A stretch of DNA of 64,000 nucleotides from Azospira inquinata (GTDB lineage Bacteria; Pseudomonadota; Gammaproteobacteria; Burkholderiales; Rhodocyclaceae). Both the position numbers and the translations under genes were made by a program. The notes under the pieces are model-generated. The model had not been told where the DNA came from. It saw nothing but the letters and a program-made list of their open reading frames with translations, and did not search any database. The stretch is taken from the NCBI RefSeq assembly GCF_018905915.1, contig NZ_CP064782.1:2356001-2420000 (forward strand). Reading direction: 5' to 3'. Below, in pieces: positions 1 to 7,805 of this stretch; the first letter of the stretch is position 1, and every line of letters begins with the position of its first letter.

Positions 1-430
1 TGAAGAAATTGGCCTGGGAGTCAAAGCCTCGGATATAGGGCTTGTCTCCCACCGGATTGCCCCCTTCCCCCATGCCGAAGGTGATGCCGGGGGTGGTACG
101 CAGGGCCTCCTGGAGGCTGGTGGCATTGGTTTCCTGGATCACTTCCCGGGTAATGACGGTGACGGTTTTCGGGGTGTCCACCAGGGGCGCCGTATATTTG
201 CTGGAAGCGGCGCTATCCGCCTTGTAGCCGGAGGCGGCGGCCATATCGGTCACATTGACCGTGGAGAGCACCTGTTCTTCCTGGGCCGTGACCATCCCGG
301 GAGTGGCCAGAGCCAAGCCCAGGGCGGCGGGGGCCAGGGCTGTAAGGGGGGAGAGGGAAGGGGCGTTGCCGGCCTTTTTCAGGCCGGGAAAAGCTTGAGG
401 GGGATGCTTGCGATTCTGGACAAAAGCCAT
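1..430 (-). CDS. TonB-dependent siderophore receptor, N-terminal part (runs off window)
   Basis: The reverse strand reads from an ATG at 428-430 to the window edge without a stop, giving 143 codons. An Ala/Leu-rich signal peptide at about residues 22-47 ends near VTAQ. The plug domain follows, with VDTPKTVTVITREVIQE, TSLQEALRTTPGITFG and the PYIRGFD segment typical of ferri-siderophore receptors (FhuA/FpvA/Fiu class). Such receptors take Fe(III)-siderophore across the outer membrane using TonB energy. A near-perfect Fur box lies about 126 bp upstream, so iron repression is expected. The barrel and the ligand-determining part lie outside the window, so the substrate cannot be named. Confidence 0.9.
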   Translation of the reverse strand, partial: MAFVQNRKHPPQAFPGLKKAGNAPSLSPLTALAPAALGLALATPGMVTAQEEQVLSTVNVTDMAAASGYKADSAASSKYTAPLVDTPKTVTVITREVIQETNATSLQEALRTTPGITFGMGEGGNPVGDKPYIRGFDSQANFF

Positions 431-555
431 CGGGTTTCTCCGGGGAGGAATAGGGAAGTCGAGGTGGCTGGCTTCCTGTCCGACGGCAAAGGTGGTCCAG
501 GTGGCTTGCTTTATGGTCTTTTCGACAAAGGTGATGCTTTGTAAAAAGTTGTTGC

Positions 556-574
556 AATGATAATGGTTATCATT
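556..574 (-). promoter_or_regulatory. Fur box upstream of siderophore receptor
   Basis: aatgataatggttatcatt is an exact inverted repeat (AATGATAA-tgg-TTATCATT) and closely matches the Fur consensus GATAATGATAATCATTATC. It lies between the end of the hydroxyacid oxidase gene and the receptor start, and serves the receptor on the minus strand. Confidence 0.9.
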
Positions 575-599
575 AATCAAGTCAAACCGGAAACTGCTG

Positions 600-1724
600 C
601 TAAGGCCCTGGGGGGGCGGGGTCGGGGAAGAGACTATCCGGGGTGATGTCCGCCAGGGTGGCGCAGCCATTCAGGGCCATGACCACTTCCAGTTCTTCCC
701 GGAGCAACTTGAGGCAGTGAGCTACCCCCAGGGCGCCCGCCGTAGCTAGGCCGTAAATATAGGGACGGCCGATGAGTACAGCCCGGGCCCCCAGGGCCAG
801 GGCCTTGAACACATCGCTGCCGCGCCGGATACCGCCGTCTAGCAGCAAGGGCAAGCGCCCTTCCAGGGCTGTTGCGATCCGGGGCAGGGCCTGGATGCTG
901 GGAGGGACCGTATCCTGGGTGCGCCCCCCGTGGTTGGAGACGATGATGCCATCTACCCCCAGGGCTTCCCCTTGCAGGGCATCTCCGGGATGGAGAACGC
1001 CCTTGAGAAGCAGGGGCAGGGCAGTCTGGCTGCGCAGCCAGGCGATGTCTGCCCAGGTGGGGGCATAGGCCATCAGACCCTGGAAAACCATGCGTTCCCC
1101 CGGCCCCAGGGGGGCGGGTTGGAAAGGTGCCATGGAGCGCAGATTGGCTGCTTCCAGGCCGGGGGACAGGTGGAAACCGGCCCGCTGCTCCCGGTTGCGC
1201 AGACCGAAAATGGGGGCATCCACCGTCACCACCAGGGCCTGATAGCCCGCCGCTTCAGCCCGTCGCACCAGGGACAGGGTGAAATCCCGATCCGGCTGAA
1301 AATACAGCTGAAACCACAGTGGCCCCTCTGCGGCTTGGGCCACCGCCTCAAGAGGCTGGCTGGCCAGGGTGCTGACCACCAGGGGCGCGCCCAGAGCAGC
1401 GGCCCCCTGGGCCGAAGCCAGTTCTCCTGCCGGGTGGTAAAGGCCCTGATGGGCTACCGGCGCCAGGAGCAGGGGATGGTCCAGGGTCTGGCCGAACAGT
1501 TCCTGCTGGGTATGGCCACGGGCCAGATCTCGCAACAGGCGGGGCCAGAGCTGGAGACGGGCGAAAGCCTCCCGGTTGCGGGCCATGGTCAGCTCATCCG
1601 CCGCGCCGCTGTGGAGATAGGCCCAGGCGTTATCGTCCAGCCGCTCCCGGGCGTAGGGCTCGTAGTCGGTCAGACAGACCAGATCAGGGGGAAGGTGCTC
1701 CAGGCGGGGTTTTAGGGGCGACAT
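600..1724 (-). CDS. FMN-dependent 2-hydroxyacid oxidase/dehydrogenase (LldD/glycolate oxidase family)
   Basis: A 374-aa protein of the family that oxidises L-lactate, glycolate or similar 2-hydroxyacids using FMN. Visible signatures are the FMN/substrate segment LWFQLYFQPDRD, VTVDAPIFGLRNREQR, and the catalytic-His motif SNHGGR, followed by LLLDGGIRRGSDVFKALALGARAVLIGRP, which binds the FMN phosphate. Length fits the family (350-400 aa). The ATG at 1722-1724 was chosen because AAGGA lies five bases before it; a TTG six codons upstream would overlap that site. It follows the DUF2149 gene on the same strand after 157 bp. The substrate cannot be deduced, so no symbol is given. Confidence 0.85.
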   Translation of the reverse strand: MSPLKPRLEHLPPDLVCLTDYEPYARERLDDNAWAYLHSGAADELTMARNREAFARLQLWPRLLRDLARGHTQQELFGQTLDHPLLLAPVAHQGLYHPAGELASAQGAAALGAPLVVSTLASQPLEAVAQAAEGPLWFQLYFQPDRDFTLSLVRRAEAAGYQALVVTVDAPIFGLRNREQRAGFHLSPGLEAANLRSMAPFQPAPLGPGERMVFQGLMAYAPTWADIAWLRSQTALPLLLKGVLHPGDALQGEALGVDGIIVSNHGGRTQDTVPPSIQALPRIATALEGRLPLLLDGGIRRGSDVFKALALGARAVLIGRPYIYGLATAGALGVAHCLKLLREELEVVMALNGCATLADITPDSLFPDPAPPGP

Positions 1725-1881
1725 GGGATTCCTTGGCAGCAACGGTCAATGGTAAAAGAAGCGAGGGCCGGTCTCCACCTAGGGATGACCTGAGCAAGTT
1801 GGGTTCTCCGATAGGGCAATCATGTCGCCCATTGATTTTTCCATGGGGTAATTCTTGCGGTGGTACTTGTAAAGCGCCTCT

Positions 1882-2220
1882 TTAAGGGGCGGCGGGGCTG
1901 TCCCCTTCCGGTACATAAACCATGGAGCCATCCCGCATCCGGTAGGCCGTTCCTGCTTTGGCCCCCTGGCCAGCGCCGATGCCGCCCCGGGCCTGGTATT
2001 TTTCCACGGTCTTGCCCTTCTTGGTGACGATCTCCATATCCGGCTTGCCCGGATTGGCGATGACTGTCACGTCCTGATGGGAAAAGGGGTTGAGCAAGGG
2101 GTTCTGGGCGATGGTGACGAGCAGGGCGGCAATGATCACCAGGAAAATGTCGATGAGATTGACCACGGAGAGAATGGGATCTTCCACCTCCCCTTCGGCC
2201 AGCAGGGCCAGTTTGCTCAT
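1882..2220 (-). CDS. DUF2149 protein, HmuV-like partner of ExbB-type channel
   Basis: A 112-aa protein with one N-terminal membrane helix (about residues 18-42, VVNLIDIFLVIIAALLVTIA) preceded by EVEDPILS, then a soluble, probably periplasmic tail with GGIGAGQGAKAGTAYRM and DGSMVYVPEG. This ExbD/TolR-like layout and the C-terminal GxAYR..DG pattern match DUF2149. Members usually accompany a MotA/TolQ/ExbB protein and a CobN-like chelatase, as in the hmu operon of Bacteroidota. The ATG overlaps the preceding stop (ATGA), so the two proteins are translationally coupled. It probably forms a dedicated energising complex with its neighbour, but the coupling mechanism is inferred. Confidence 0.8.
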   Translation of the reverse strand: MSKLALLAEGEVEDPILSVVNLIDIFLVIIAALLVTIAQNPLLNPFSHQDVTVIANPGKPDMEIVTKKGKTVEKYQARGGIGAGQGAKAGTAYRMRDGSMVYVPEGDSPAAP

Positions 2221-2705
2221 GGGGCCTCCCGTCGGGCGCCGAGGGCGAGGATTTCCACCATTTCCTCCGCCAGCCAGCGGCGCCGCACATTGGCGATCCA
2301 GAAGGTGATGCTGGCAGCCAGGAGGGCCAGGATAACGGCGGAAAAGGCGATCATGAGATTTTCCGACACCGCCGCCAGATTGCCGTCCGCCAGGGATTTC
2401 AGGGCCGGGCCCATGGGAATCATGGTGGCTACCAGGCCCAGCATGGGGGTTACCCGGCTGGCGATACGGGCTGGTTCCAGGCTGCGGTGGGCGAACAATT
2501 CCAGGGCCTCTTCACTGACCTCCGGCTGGTGGCGGAAGTGTTCCAGCAGGGGGCGACCCCGCCCCTGGCGGCGCAGCCAGGCTTGATGGAGGAAATAGCC
2601 CAGGAGCCAGAAAGCGTAGAGAAACAACAGGGCCACCAGGGTCAGGACGGGTAGGAGAAAAACCTGCCCCAGCAGGTACATGCCGGTTTCCAGAGTGTGT
2701 TGCAT
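2217..2705 (-). CDS. MotA/TolQ/ExbB-type proton channel protein, HmuU-like
   Basis: A 162-aa inner-membrane protein with an N-terminal helix (VFLLPVLTLVALLFLYAFWLLGYFL) and two later helices around RVTPMLGLVATMIPMGPALKSLADGNL and LMIAFSAVILALLAASITFWI. The GLVATMIPMGPAL core is the ExbB/TolQ/MotA channel signature. It is shorter than classical ExbB (about 240 aa). It is followed with an ATGA overlap by the DUF2149 gene and preceded by the S4 paralog and the CobN-like gene. A second, canonical ExbB lies at 10.9-11.65 kb, so this pair is likely specialised for the chelatase or receptor of this operon. Confidence 0.85.
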   Translation of the reverse strand: MQHTLETGMYLLGQVFLLPVLTLVALLFLYAFWLLGYFLHQAWLRRQGRGRPLLEHFRHQPEVSEEALELFAHRSLEPARIASRVTPMLGLVATMIPMGPALKSLADGNLAAVSENLMIAFSAVILALLAASITFWIANVRRRWLAEEMVEILALGARREAP

Positions 2706-2729
2706 GGGATGCCTCGAAAAAAGAAAGGG

Positions 2730-3347
2730 TCAAAGACGGGTGGCGTAGTACTCCACCACCAGTTGGAGATCCACCGGGAAGGGGGCGCAGTCCTGGCCCG
2801 GAGAGTGGCGCAGGGTGGCCTGGTTGGAGGCCGGGTCCAGGGAGAGCCATTCCGGCAGGGCCAGGGCCGGGTCCAGCAGGGAGCCCTGGACCACGGGGAG
2901 AATGCGGGCCTTGTCCGTGGGGCCGAACTGGTCCCCCTGCTTGAGGCGCATGGAGGGAATGGTGGCCTTGCGCCCGTTCAGGCGAATCTTGCCGTGGCAG
3001 ACCAGCTGGCGGGCGGCGGGAATGGTGGGGGCGAAGCCGGCCCGGAAAACCAGGTTATCCAGGCGCCGTTCCAGCAATTCCAAAATCAGCTGGCCCGTGC
3101 TGCCCTGGTGGCGCCGGGCTTCCTTTACCACCCGGCGCAACTGGCGTTCCGTGAGGCCGTAATTGAAGCGAATCTTCTGTTTCTCCCGAAGTTGGCGGCC
3201 AAAACCGGATAGCCGTTCCGGATGGCGCCGGGCGCCGTGTTGGCCGGGGGGATAGTCCTGTTCCCCCAGGTCGTGGCGGCCCAGACCGGGGAGGGCCGTA
3301 CCCAGGGCGCGCATGATTTTTTTGCGGGGACCGAGATAGCGGGACAT
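2730..3347 (-). CDS. rpsD2: ribosomal protein S4 paralog (cysteine-poor, operon-borne)
   Basis: A 205-aa protein recognisable as S4. It starts MSRYLGPRKKIMRALGT, has PPGQHGARR, then GFGRQLREKQKIRFNYGLTERQL, and an S4 RNA-binding domain (about residues 93-150) with ERRLDNLVFRAGF and ARQLVCHGKIRLNGRK. The N-terminal region holds no cysteine at all, so it cannot make the zinc knuckle of C+ S4 proteins. It sits inside a heme/metal-uptake operon, not the rpsM-rpsK-rpsD-rpoA cluster, so it is a second copy. The ATG at 3345-3347 has AGGAG eight bases upstream; a TTG two codons earlier is too close to it. A stand-in S4 for metal starvation is the likely role (inference). Confidence 0.88.
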   Translation of the reverse strand: MSRYLGPRKKIMRALGTALPGLGRHDLGEQDYPPGQHGARRHPERLSGFGRQLREKQKIRFNYGLTERQLRRVVKEARRHQGSTGQLILELLERRLDNLVFRAGFAPTIPAARQLVCHGKIRLNGRKATIPSMRLKQGDQFGPTDKARILPVVQGSLLDPALALPEWLSLDPASNQATLRHSPGQDCAPFPVDLQLVVEYYATRL

Positions 3348-3371
3348 GAGCAAAACTCCTTGAAAATAGGG

Positions 3372-3620
3372 TTAGTGAAAACGTTGGGCGGGGAGGGAGG
3401 AGACCAGGGCCCGGCCATCCAGAGCCAGCCAATCCTGGCGTACCGTCTCCAGGGCCTGGTGCAAATAGGGGTTGAGGCCCTCCGTCCCGGCCAGGCCTTC
3501 CAGATGCTCCAGCAGGGCGCGGATTTTGTTGGGGGAGGCGCCCCCCAGGGCGGTGGAGGAGAGCAGGTGGAGGACGGCGGCCAGCCGCAGGGGCGGACAC
3601 ATTTCCGGAATGTCGGTCAT
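3372..3620 (-). CDS. hypothetical 82-aa protein in HmuS-type operon
   Basis: A small protein starting MTDIPEMCPPLRLAAVLHLLSSTALG. It is mostly helical, with SPNKIRALLEHLEGLAG and LNPYLHQALETVRQDW, and has no membrane segment or signal peptide beyond a mildly hydrophobic N-terminus. It has an excellent ribosome binding site (AAGGAG) and its ATG overlaps the stop of the CobN-like gene (ATGA), so it is translated and coupled to the chelatase. I do not recognise the family. By position it could be a small accessory or assembly factor of the chelatase complex. Confidence 0.75.
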   Translation of the reverse strand: MTDIPEMCPPLRLAAVLHLLSSTALGGASPNKIRALLEHLEGLAGTEGLNPYLHQALETVRQDWLALDGRALVSSLPAQRFH

Positions 3621-6600
3621 GGGCGATCTCCTTGGTGGGGAAGGGCGGGGGAAAGGGGGCGGAAGTCCCGGGCGGCGCGCCGATAGCCGCTCCCCAGGGC
3701 CAGCAGGAGCAGGATCAGAGCTCCGGCCAGGGGGGCGGGGGAGGGGGCGGCCAGCGGCTGCACCCGTTCCAGGCGCATGCCCCGCACCGGGGGCGGGGTG
3801 ACCGGCGTCCGGGGGGTGGGGCGAGCCCCGGCGGCTGGGGGCGTCGGCCGGGCATGGGTTTTGTCTGCGGCTTTGGTGCTGGTGGTGCTGTTGGGGGCTT
3901 GGAGGCCGAAGCCTGCGAACTGGGCCAAGGCCCGGTTATCCGTGGCCATTTTTTCCCGACCGGCCAGGGCCCGGTATTCGGCCTTGAGCTGGGCCAGGGT
4001 GGCCGGATCGGCTTGCCAGTAGCCCTGGCGGGCCGCTTCCAGCATCCGCTCCAGCATTTGCCCCAGGGCTTGGGGATTTTCCCGCTGGAACCAGTCTTTC
4101 AAGCCCAGCCGGTATTTGTCCTTCACATAAACGTCGGCAAATTCCTGCCACTGGTCGTCCCGGACAATTTCCCGGGCCACGGCAGTCCAGCCCCAGAAAT
4201 TGTTCAGGCTATCCACCATTTGCAAGCTGCCCGCATAGCCTTCCGCCATCAGGCCCTGGATATAGCCCGGATGGAATTGGCGGGTGGCCAGTTCCTTGGC
4301 GAGGAACTGGGCGGCCCCTTCCGCCTTGCCCGAGTTGCCGTCCCGCAGGTTGGCGATGTAGAGCTCCGGCGCTTTGCCGTCCAGGTGGCGGATGGCCAGG
4401 GAAAGCCCGCCCAGGTACTGATAGGGATCGTCCGTGGTGAGCATGCCGTAGAGGTTGGAACTGCGGGATAGAACGGCGGCTTCCGTGCCGTGCAATTGTT
4501 CGGCGTACAGGTTGATGCCCGCTGCCGTGGCCGGATTGGGGCGACCCCATTGGGCCGGGTCGGCGCCAAAGGCGTACTGCATCCGGGAAAGGTAGAGTTC
4601 GGCCAGTTTTCGGTCTCCTTCCGCCTTGCCTTTCCAGCTGTCGGAGGCCAGGGTGGCGTCGTTGAGGCCCGTACCGTAGAGCCCTTCGGCGGAGGAGAAA
4701 ATCCGGGTCTCTGCGGCGCTTTTGGCCGCGGCCGGGTCCAGTCCCCGGGCTTCCAGGCGCCGGGCCACGGCCCGGCTGTTGGCGGCCACCGGGTTATCCT
4801 TTTCCTCCGCTTGCGCCGCTAGACGGACTGCTTCTGCCAGCCAACGCATGACGTTGGGGAAATGGTCCCGGTACAGGCCCGTGGCGGAGAGCACCACGTC
4901 AATGCGGGGACGGCCCAGCTGGGAGCGGGGTAGCAGGCGCACCCCGGTGACCCGACCCCCGTTATCCCAGACCGGCTCCACCCCCAGGGCCCAGAAGGCT
5001 TCCGCTTCCAGGATGCCCATGTGGCGCATGGTTTCCACGGACCAGAGGGAGAAGGCCAGTTTGCGGGGAGCGGCGCCGGTCTTTTCCCGGTGGGCGGCCA
5101 CCAGCTTATCCAGGGCCTCCTTGCCTGCTGCCCAGGCCTGGGGTGTGGGCACCCGGGAAGGATCGAAGCCATAGAGATTTTTCCCCGCAGGGTAGGCGTC
5201 CGGATTACGGATCGGGTCACCCCCGTAGGCCGTGGTCAGGTAGCGGCCATCCAGAACCGTGAGCAGGCCTTCCAGCTCCGGGGCGCCGTCCAGCCGGTCG
5301 TACCAGTCCCGGGCCTGGATCAGGTAGGTCCGGAGCTCGGGGGAGAGCCGGTCATCATGGTCCCGGTCCGCCAGATAGGTGGCCAGCAGGCGATAGGGCG
5401 CGGTTTCGGGCAGCCGATCGTAATTGCCCACCAGGGCTTCATCCTGGGCGTCCCCGGGGGAGGCGGCGGCCCAGAAGGGCCTGCCCAGCATCATCAAGAC
5501 CGTGGCGATACGCCGGGTCGGGTCCGGGGAACGGCCCAGGGTGTGGAGCCCCAGGGGCTGGGCGGTTTGGGCCAGTTCGTGGAGATGGTTGTGGAGCAGG
5601 TCCACGAACTCAGAAAAGCGGGCCTGAATCTGTTCCCGGGACCAGCCCAGATCCTTGTCGATATGGAGATCCAGGGCCCCCTGGTAGAGATCGGCGCGGA
5701 GTTTGTCCTTCACCGCCCCATCCTCCTGGGCGAGCCAGGCGTGGAGCAGGTCGTGGAGCCGGTTGGTGGCGTCGTGGAGCCCGGCGGGCACAAAGGGGGG
5801 CGGCTGGTGGCTGATGATGACGGCCCGGCCCCGGCGCTTGGCCTGGACCGCTTCCCCCACGTCGTCCGCAATGTAGGGGTAGGCCACGGGCAGGTCCCCT
5901 ACGGCCAGCATGGGGTAATCGTCCACCGCCAGGCCCCGCTCCTTGCCCGGCAGCCATTCCTGGCTACCGTGGGTGCCGAAATGGACCAGGGCGTGGGCCC
6001 CAAATCCGTTTTCCGTCTGGCGCGCCCAAAGATAGGTGGCCAGGTAAAAGTGGGAGGGGGCGGCTTTGGTGGAGTGGTAGAGGGCAATTTCCCGGGGTTC
6101 CCACTGTTCCCCCCGGGGGGGCTGGGGCAGGAAAACCAGATTGCCCACCTGGAGGCGGGGAATGAGGAAATAGTCCCCGTCCCGCCGATGCAGCACCATG
6201 CCGGACTTTTCCGGCGGGCCCCAGCGATTCAGGAGATCCGCCTGGCGGGCCGGCGGCAGCGTGGCGAACCAGCGTTTGTAAGTGGCCAGGGGCAGCAGGG
6301 CAGCCAGGTTGTCCCGCAGCAGACCGGGGAGGGTGTCCGGATCGTGGCGATAGAAAGGGGCGAGGAGGCGCTGGAGTTGGGCGGTGAGCAGCTTTTCCCC
6401 CTGGGCCGAGGTGCGGTAGCCGTGGTCGGCAAGAACGGCCAGGGTATGGTCCAGGCTGGCGGGCAGGTTGAGGAAAGACGCGGTGAGGTTTTTCTCCCCG
6501 GGAGGGTAGTTCCAGAAAAACACTGCCAGACGCTTGTCTTGGTTGGGTAGGCGTTGCAGACGTACCAGATTTAGGGCCTTGGCCACCACGGCGGCAGCCT

Positions 6601-7768
6601 GGGCGGGCAGGGGCTCAATGCGCCCATCCCCCTGGCGGGTTGTGGCGGCCACCTGGATGTCCGTGACCCCGGCGTATTCGGGTTGGGCCAGGTAGAAGGG
6701 CACGTCCATCAGGGAGACCCCGGCCGGATCGGCGGCCCAGGCGGCCCCATCCCCCCGCCGGTAGGTGATGGCCTGGATCACGGGTAGGCCCAGGGCGGTG
6801 AATTCCCGTCGCCGCCCCTCCGGATTGAGCATGATCTGGGTGTTGATGACCACGTCGGCCAGGGGCTTGCCCTGGTCAGTGAGCAGGGGCTTTAAGGCGG
6901 CATCGTCCATGACCGGGCAATAGACAGCCAGGGGCAGGGCTCCCGCCGCTTCAATGCGCCGGATCAGGTCGTCAATCAGGGCGGTCTGTTCCCCAGCGAT
7001 GTACTGCTGGTGCAGGAGTATGGCCACGGTGGGTGGGTGCCGGTCCGGATTTACGCCTTTCCAGGCCAGATAGTCCCGGGGGGCGGCAAAGACTAGGCCC
7101 GGGGCTTGGGGGTGATATACCCCGGTCTTGGGAAACTGAATGGGGGCGGGCTCTTCCAGGTAGGGGCGGTGGGCGAACCAGGCTGCCAGACTGCGGAAAA
7201 AGCCGTTGAAATTGGGGCGGCTGCCGTTGGCGTAATAGGCCACCAGGCGCCGGGCCAGATCGTCGGGCAGTCCTTGCCAGGCCGGTTGGTCTTCGTAGAG
7301 CCAGATCAGGGGGGCGTGCAGGCCGGGCAGGGCGCGGACTAGCCGGGAGCGGATGAAATCCAGCTGGTAGCTGTCCACCGCCACCAGGTCATAGCCCTGG
7401 AACAGTTCCGGCCCCGTATTGGCCGCCAGTTTTTCCACGTACTGAACCTGGACCGTGAGGCCCAGGGGCCGGGCGATATCCGTCAGGGTCTGGAATTTCC
7501 CCGGGGGCACCTGGCTGGTGGCGAGAAAAAGCAGGCGATGTTGCCCCGGGGCGCCGGGTCCGGCCCAGGCTGGCAGGGCGGTCCACAACCCAAGGAGCAG
7601 GGCCAGGAGGGCAGCCAATAAGGGGGCAGGCAATCGATCCGTTTTTAGGTTTGAAAATAGGCCTGATAGCGGGGCCAGAAGAGGCACTCCCAGAGGGGCG
7701 GCCCATTGCCCTAGGTGGGCGGCGGGTGGTAGGGGGAGGCGCAGGGGGGCGGAAGGGGCGCTGAGCAT
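3617..7768 (-). CDS. membrane-anchored CobN-like chelatase (HmuS-like)
   Basis: A 1383-aa protein of the CobN/ChlH large-chelatase family. The core shows HFGTHGSQEWLPGKERGL (about residues 595-615), YPYIADDVGEAVQAKRRGRAVIISHQ, and the C-terminal YAGSLQMVDSLNNFWGW region. Unlike cytosolic CobN, it has an N-terminal hydrophobic segment (LLAALLALLLGLW, about 50-62) ending AWA-G as in a signal peptide, and a C-terminal membrane helix (GALILLLLALGSGYRRAARD). It therefore probably sits in the periplasm, tethered to the inner membrane. CobS/CobT ATPase partners are absent; its neighbours are a TonB receptor, ExbB-like and DUF2149 proteins, as for HmuS, which is reported to remove iron from heme. A start at GTG 7687 is also possible. 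Confidence 0.85.
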   Translation of the reverse strand: MLSAPSAPLRLPLPPAAHLGQWAAPLGVPLLAPLSGLFSNLKTDRLPAPLLAALLALLLGLWTALPAWAGPGAPGQHRLLFLATSQVPPGKFQTLTDIARPLGLTVQVQYVEKLAANTGPELFQGYDLVAVDSYQLDFIRSRLVRALPGLHAPLIWLYEDQPAWQGLPDDLARRLVAYYANGSRPNFNGFFRSLAAWFAHRPYLEEPAPIQFPKTGVYHPQAPGLVFAAPRDYLAWKGVNPDRHPPTVAILLHQQYIAGEQTALIDDLIRRIEAAGALPLAVYCPVMDDAALKPLLTDQGKPLADVVINTQIMLNPEGRRREFTALGLPVIQAITYRRGDGAAWAADPAGVSLMDVPFYLAQPEYAGVTDIQVAATTRQGDGRIEPLPAQAAAVVAKALNLVRLQRLPNQDKRLAVFFWNYPPGEKNLTASFLNLPASLDHTLAVLADHGYRTSAQGEKLLTAQLQRLLAPFYRHDPDTLPGLLRDNLAALLPLATYKRWFATLPPARQADLLNRWGPPEKSGMVLHRRDGDYFLIPRLQVGNLVFLPQPPRGEQWEPREIALYHSTKAAPSHFYLATYLWARQTENGFGAHALVHFGTHGSQEWLPGKERGLAVDDYPMLAVGDLPVAYPYIADDVGEAVQAKRRGRAVIISHQPPPFVPAGLHDATNRLHDLLHAWLAQEDGAVKDKLRADLYQGALDLHIDKDLGWSREQIQARFSEFVDLLHNHLHELAQTAQPLGLHTLGRSPDPTRRIATVLMMLGRPFWAAASPGDAQDEALVGNYDRLPETAPYRLLATYLADRDHDDRLSPELRTYLIQARDWYDRLDGAPELEGLLTVLDGRYLTTAYGGDPIRNPDAYPAGKNLYGFDPSRVPTPQAWAAGKEALDKLVAAHREKTGAAPRKLAFSLWSVETMRHMGILEAEAFWALGVEPVWDNGGRVTGVRLLPRSQLGRPRIDVVLSATGLYRDHFPNVMRWLAEAVRLAAQAEEKDNPVAANSRAVARRLEARGLDPAAAKSAAETRIFSSAEGLYGTGLNDATLASDSWKGKAEGDRKLAELYLSRMQYAFGADPAQWGRPNPATAAGINLYAEQLHGTEAAVLSRSSNLYGMLTTDDPYQYLGGLSLAIRHLDGKAPELYIANLRDGNSGKAEGAAQFLAKELATRQFHPGYIQGLMAEGYAGSLQMVDSLNNFWGWTAVAREIVRDDQWQEFADVYVKDKYRLGLKDWFQRENPQALGQMLERMLEAARQGYWQADPATLAQLKAEYRALAGREKMATDNRALAQFAGFGLQAPNSTTSTKAADKTHARPTPPAAGARPTPRTPVTPPPVRGMRLERVQPLAAPSPAPLAGALILLLLALGSGYRRAARDFRPLSPALPHQGDRP

Positions 7769-7805
7769 GGGGGCGGGCCCCCTCCCGGGAGAGGGGGCGG
7801 CAGGG

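Noticed and set aside
5021..6550. Long open frame (509 codons) antisense to the CobN-like gene
   Set aside because: It is a GC-rich shadow of a clearly conserved protein; its Gly/Gln/Val-rich translation has no family features. The same applies to the long antisense frames at 18582-20645, 49270-51894, 52913-55363 and 60348-62486.
3617..7768. Cytosolic cobalamin-biosynthesis CobN
   Set aside because: Signal/anchor segments at both ends, receptor and ExbB-type neighbours and the absence of other cob genes in the window argue against it.
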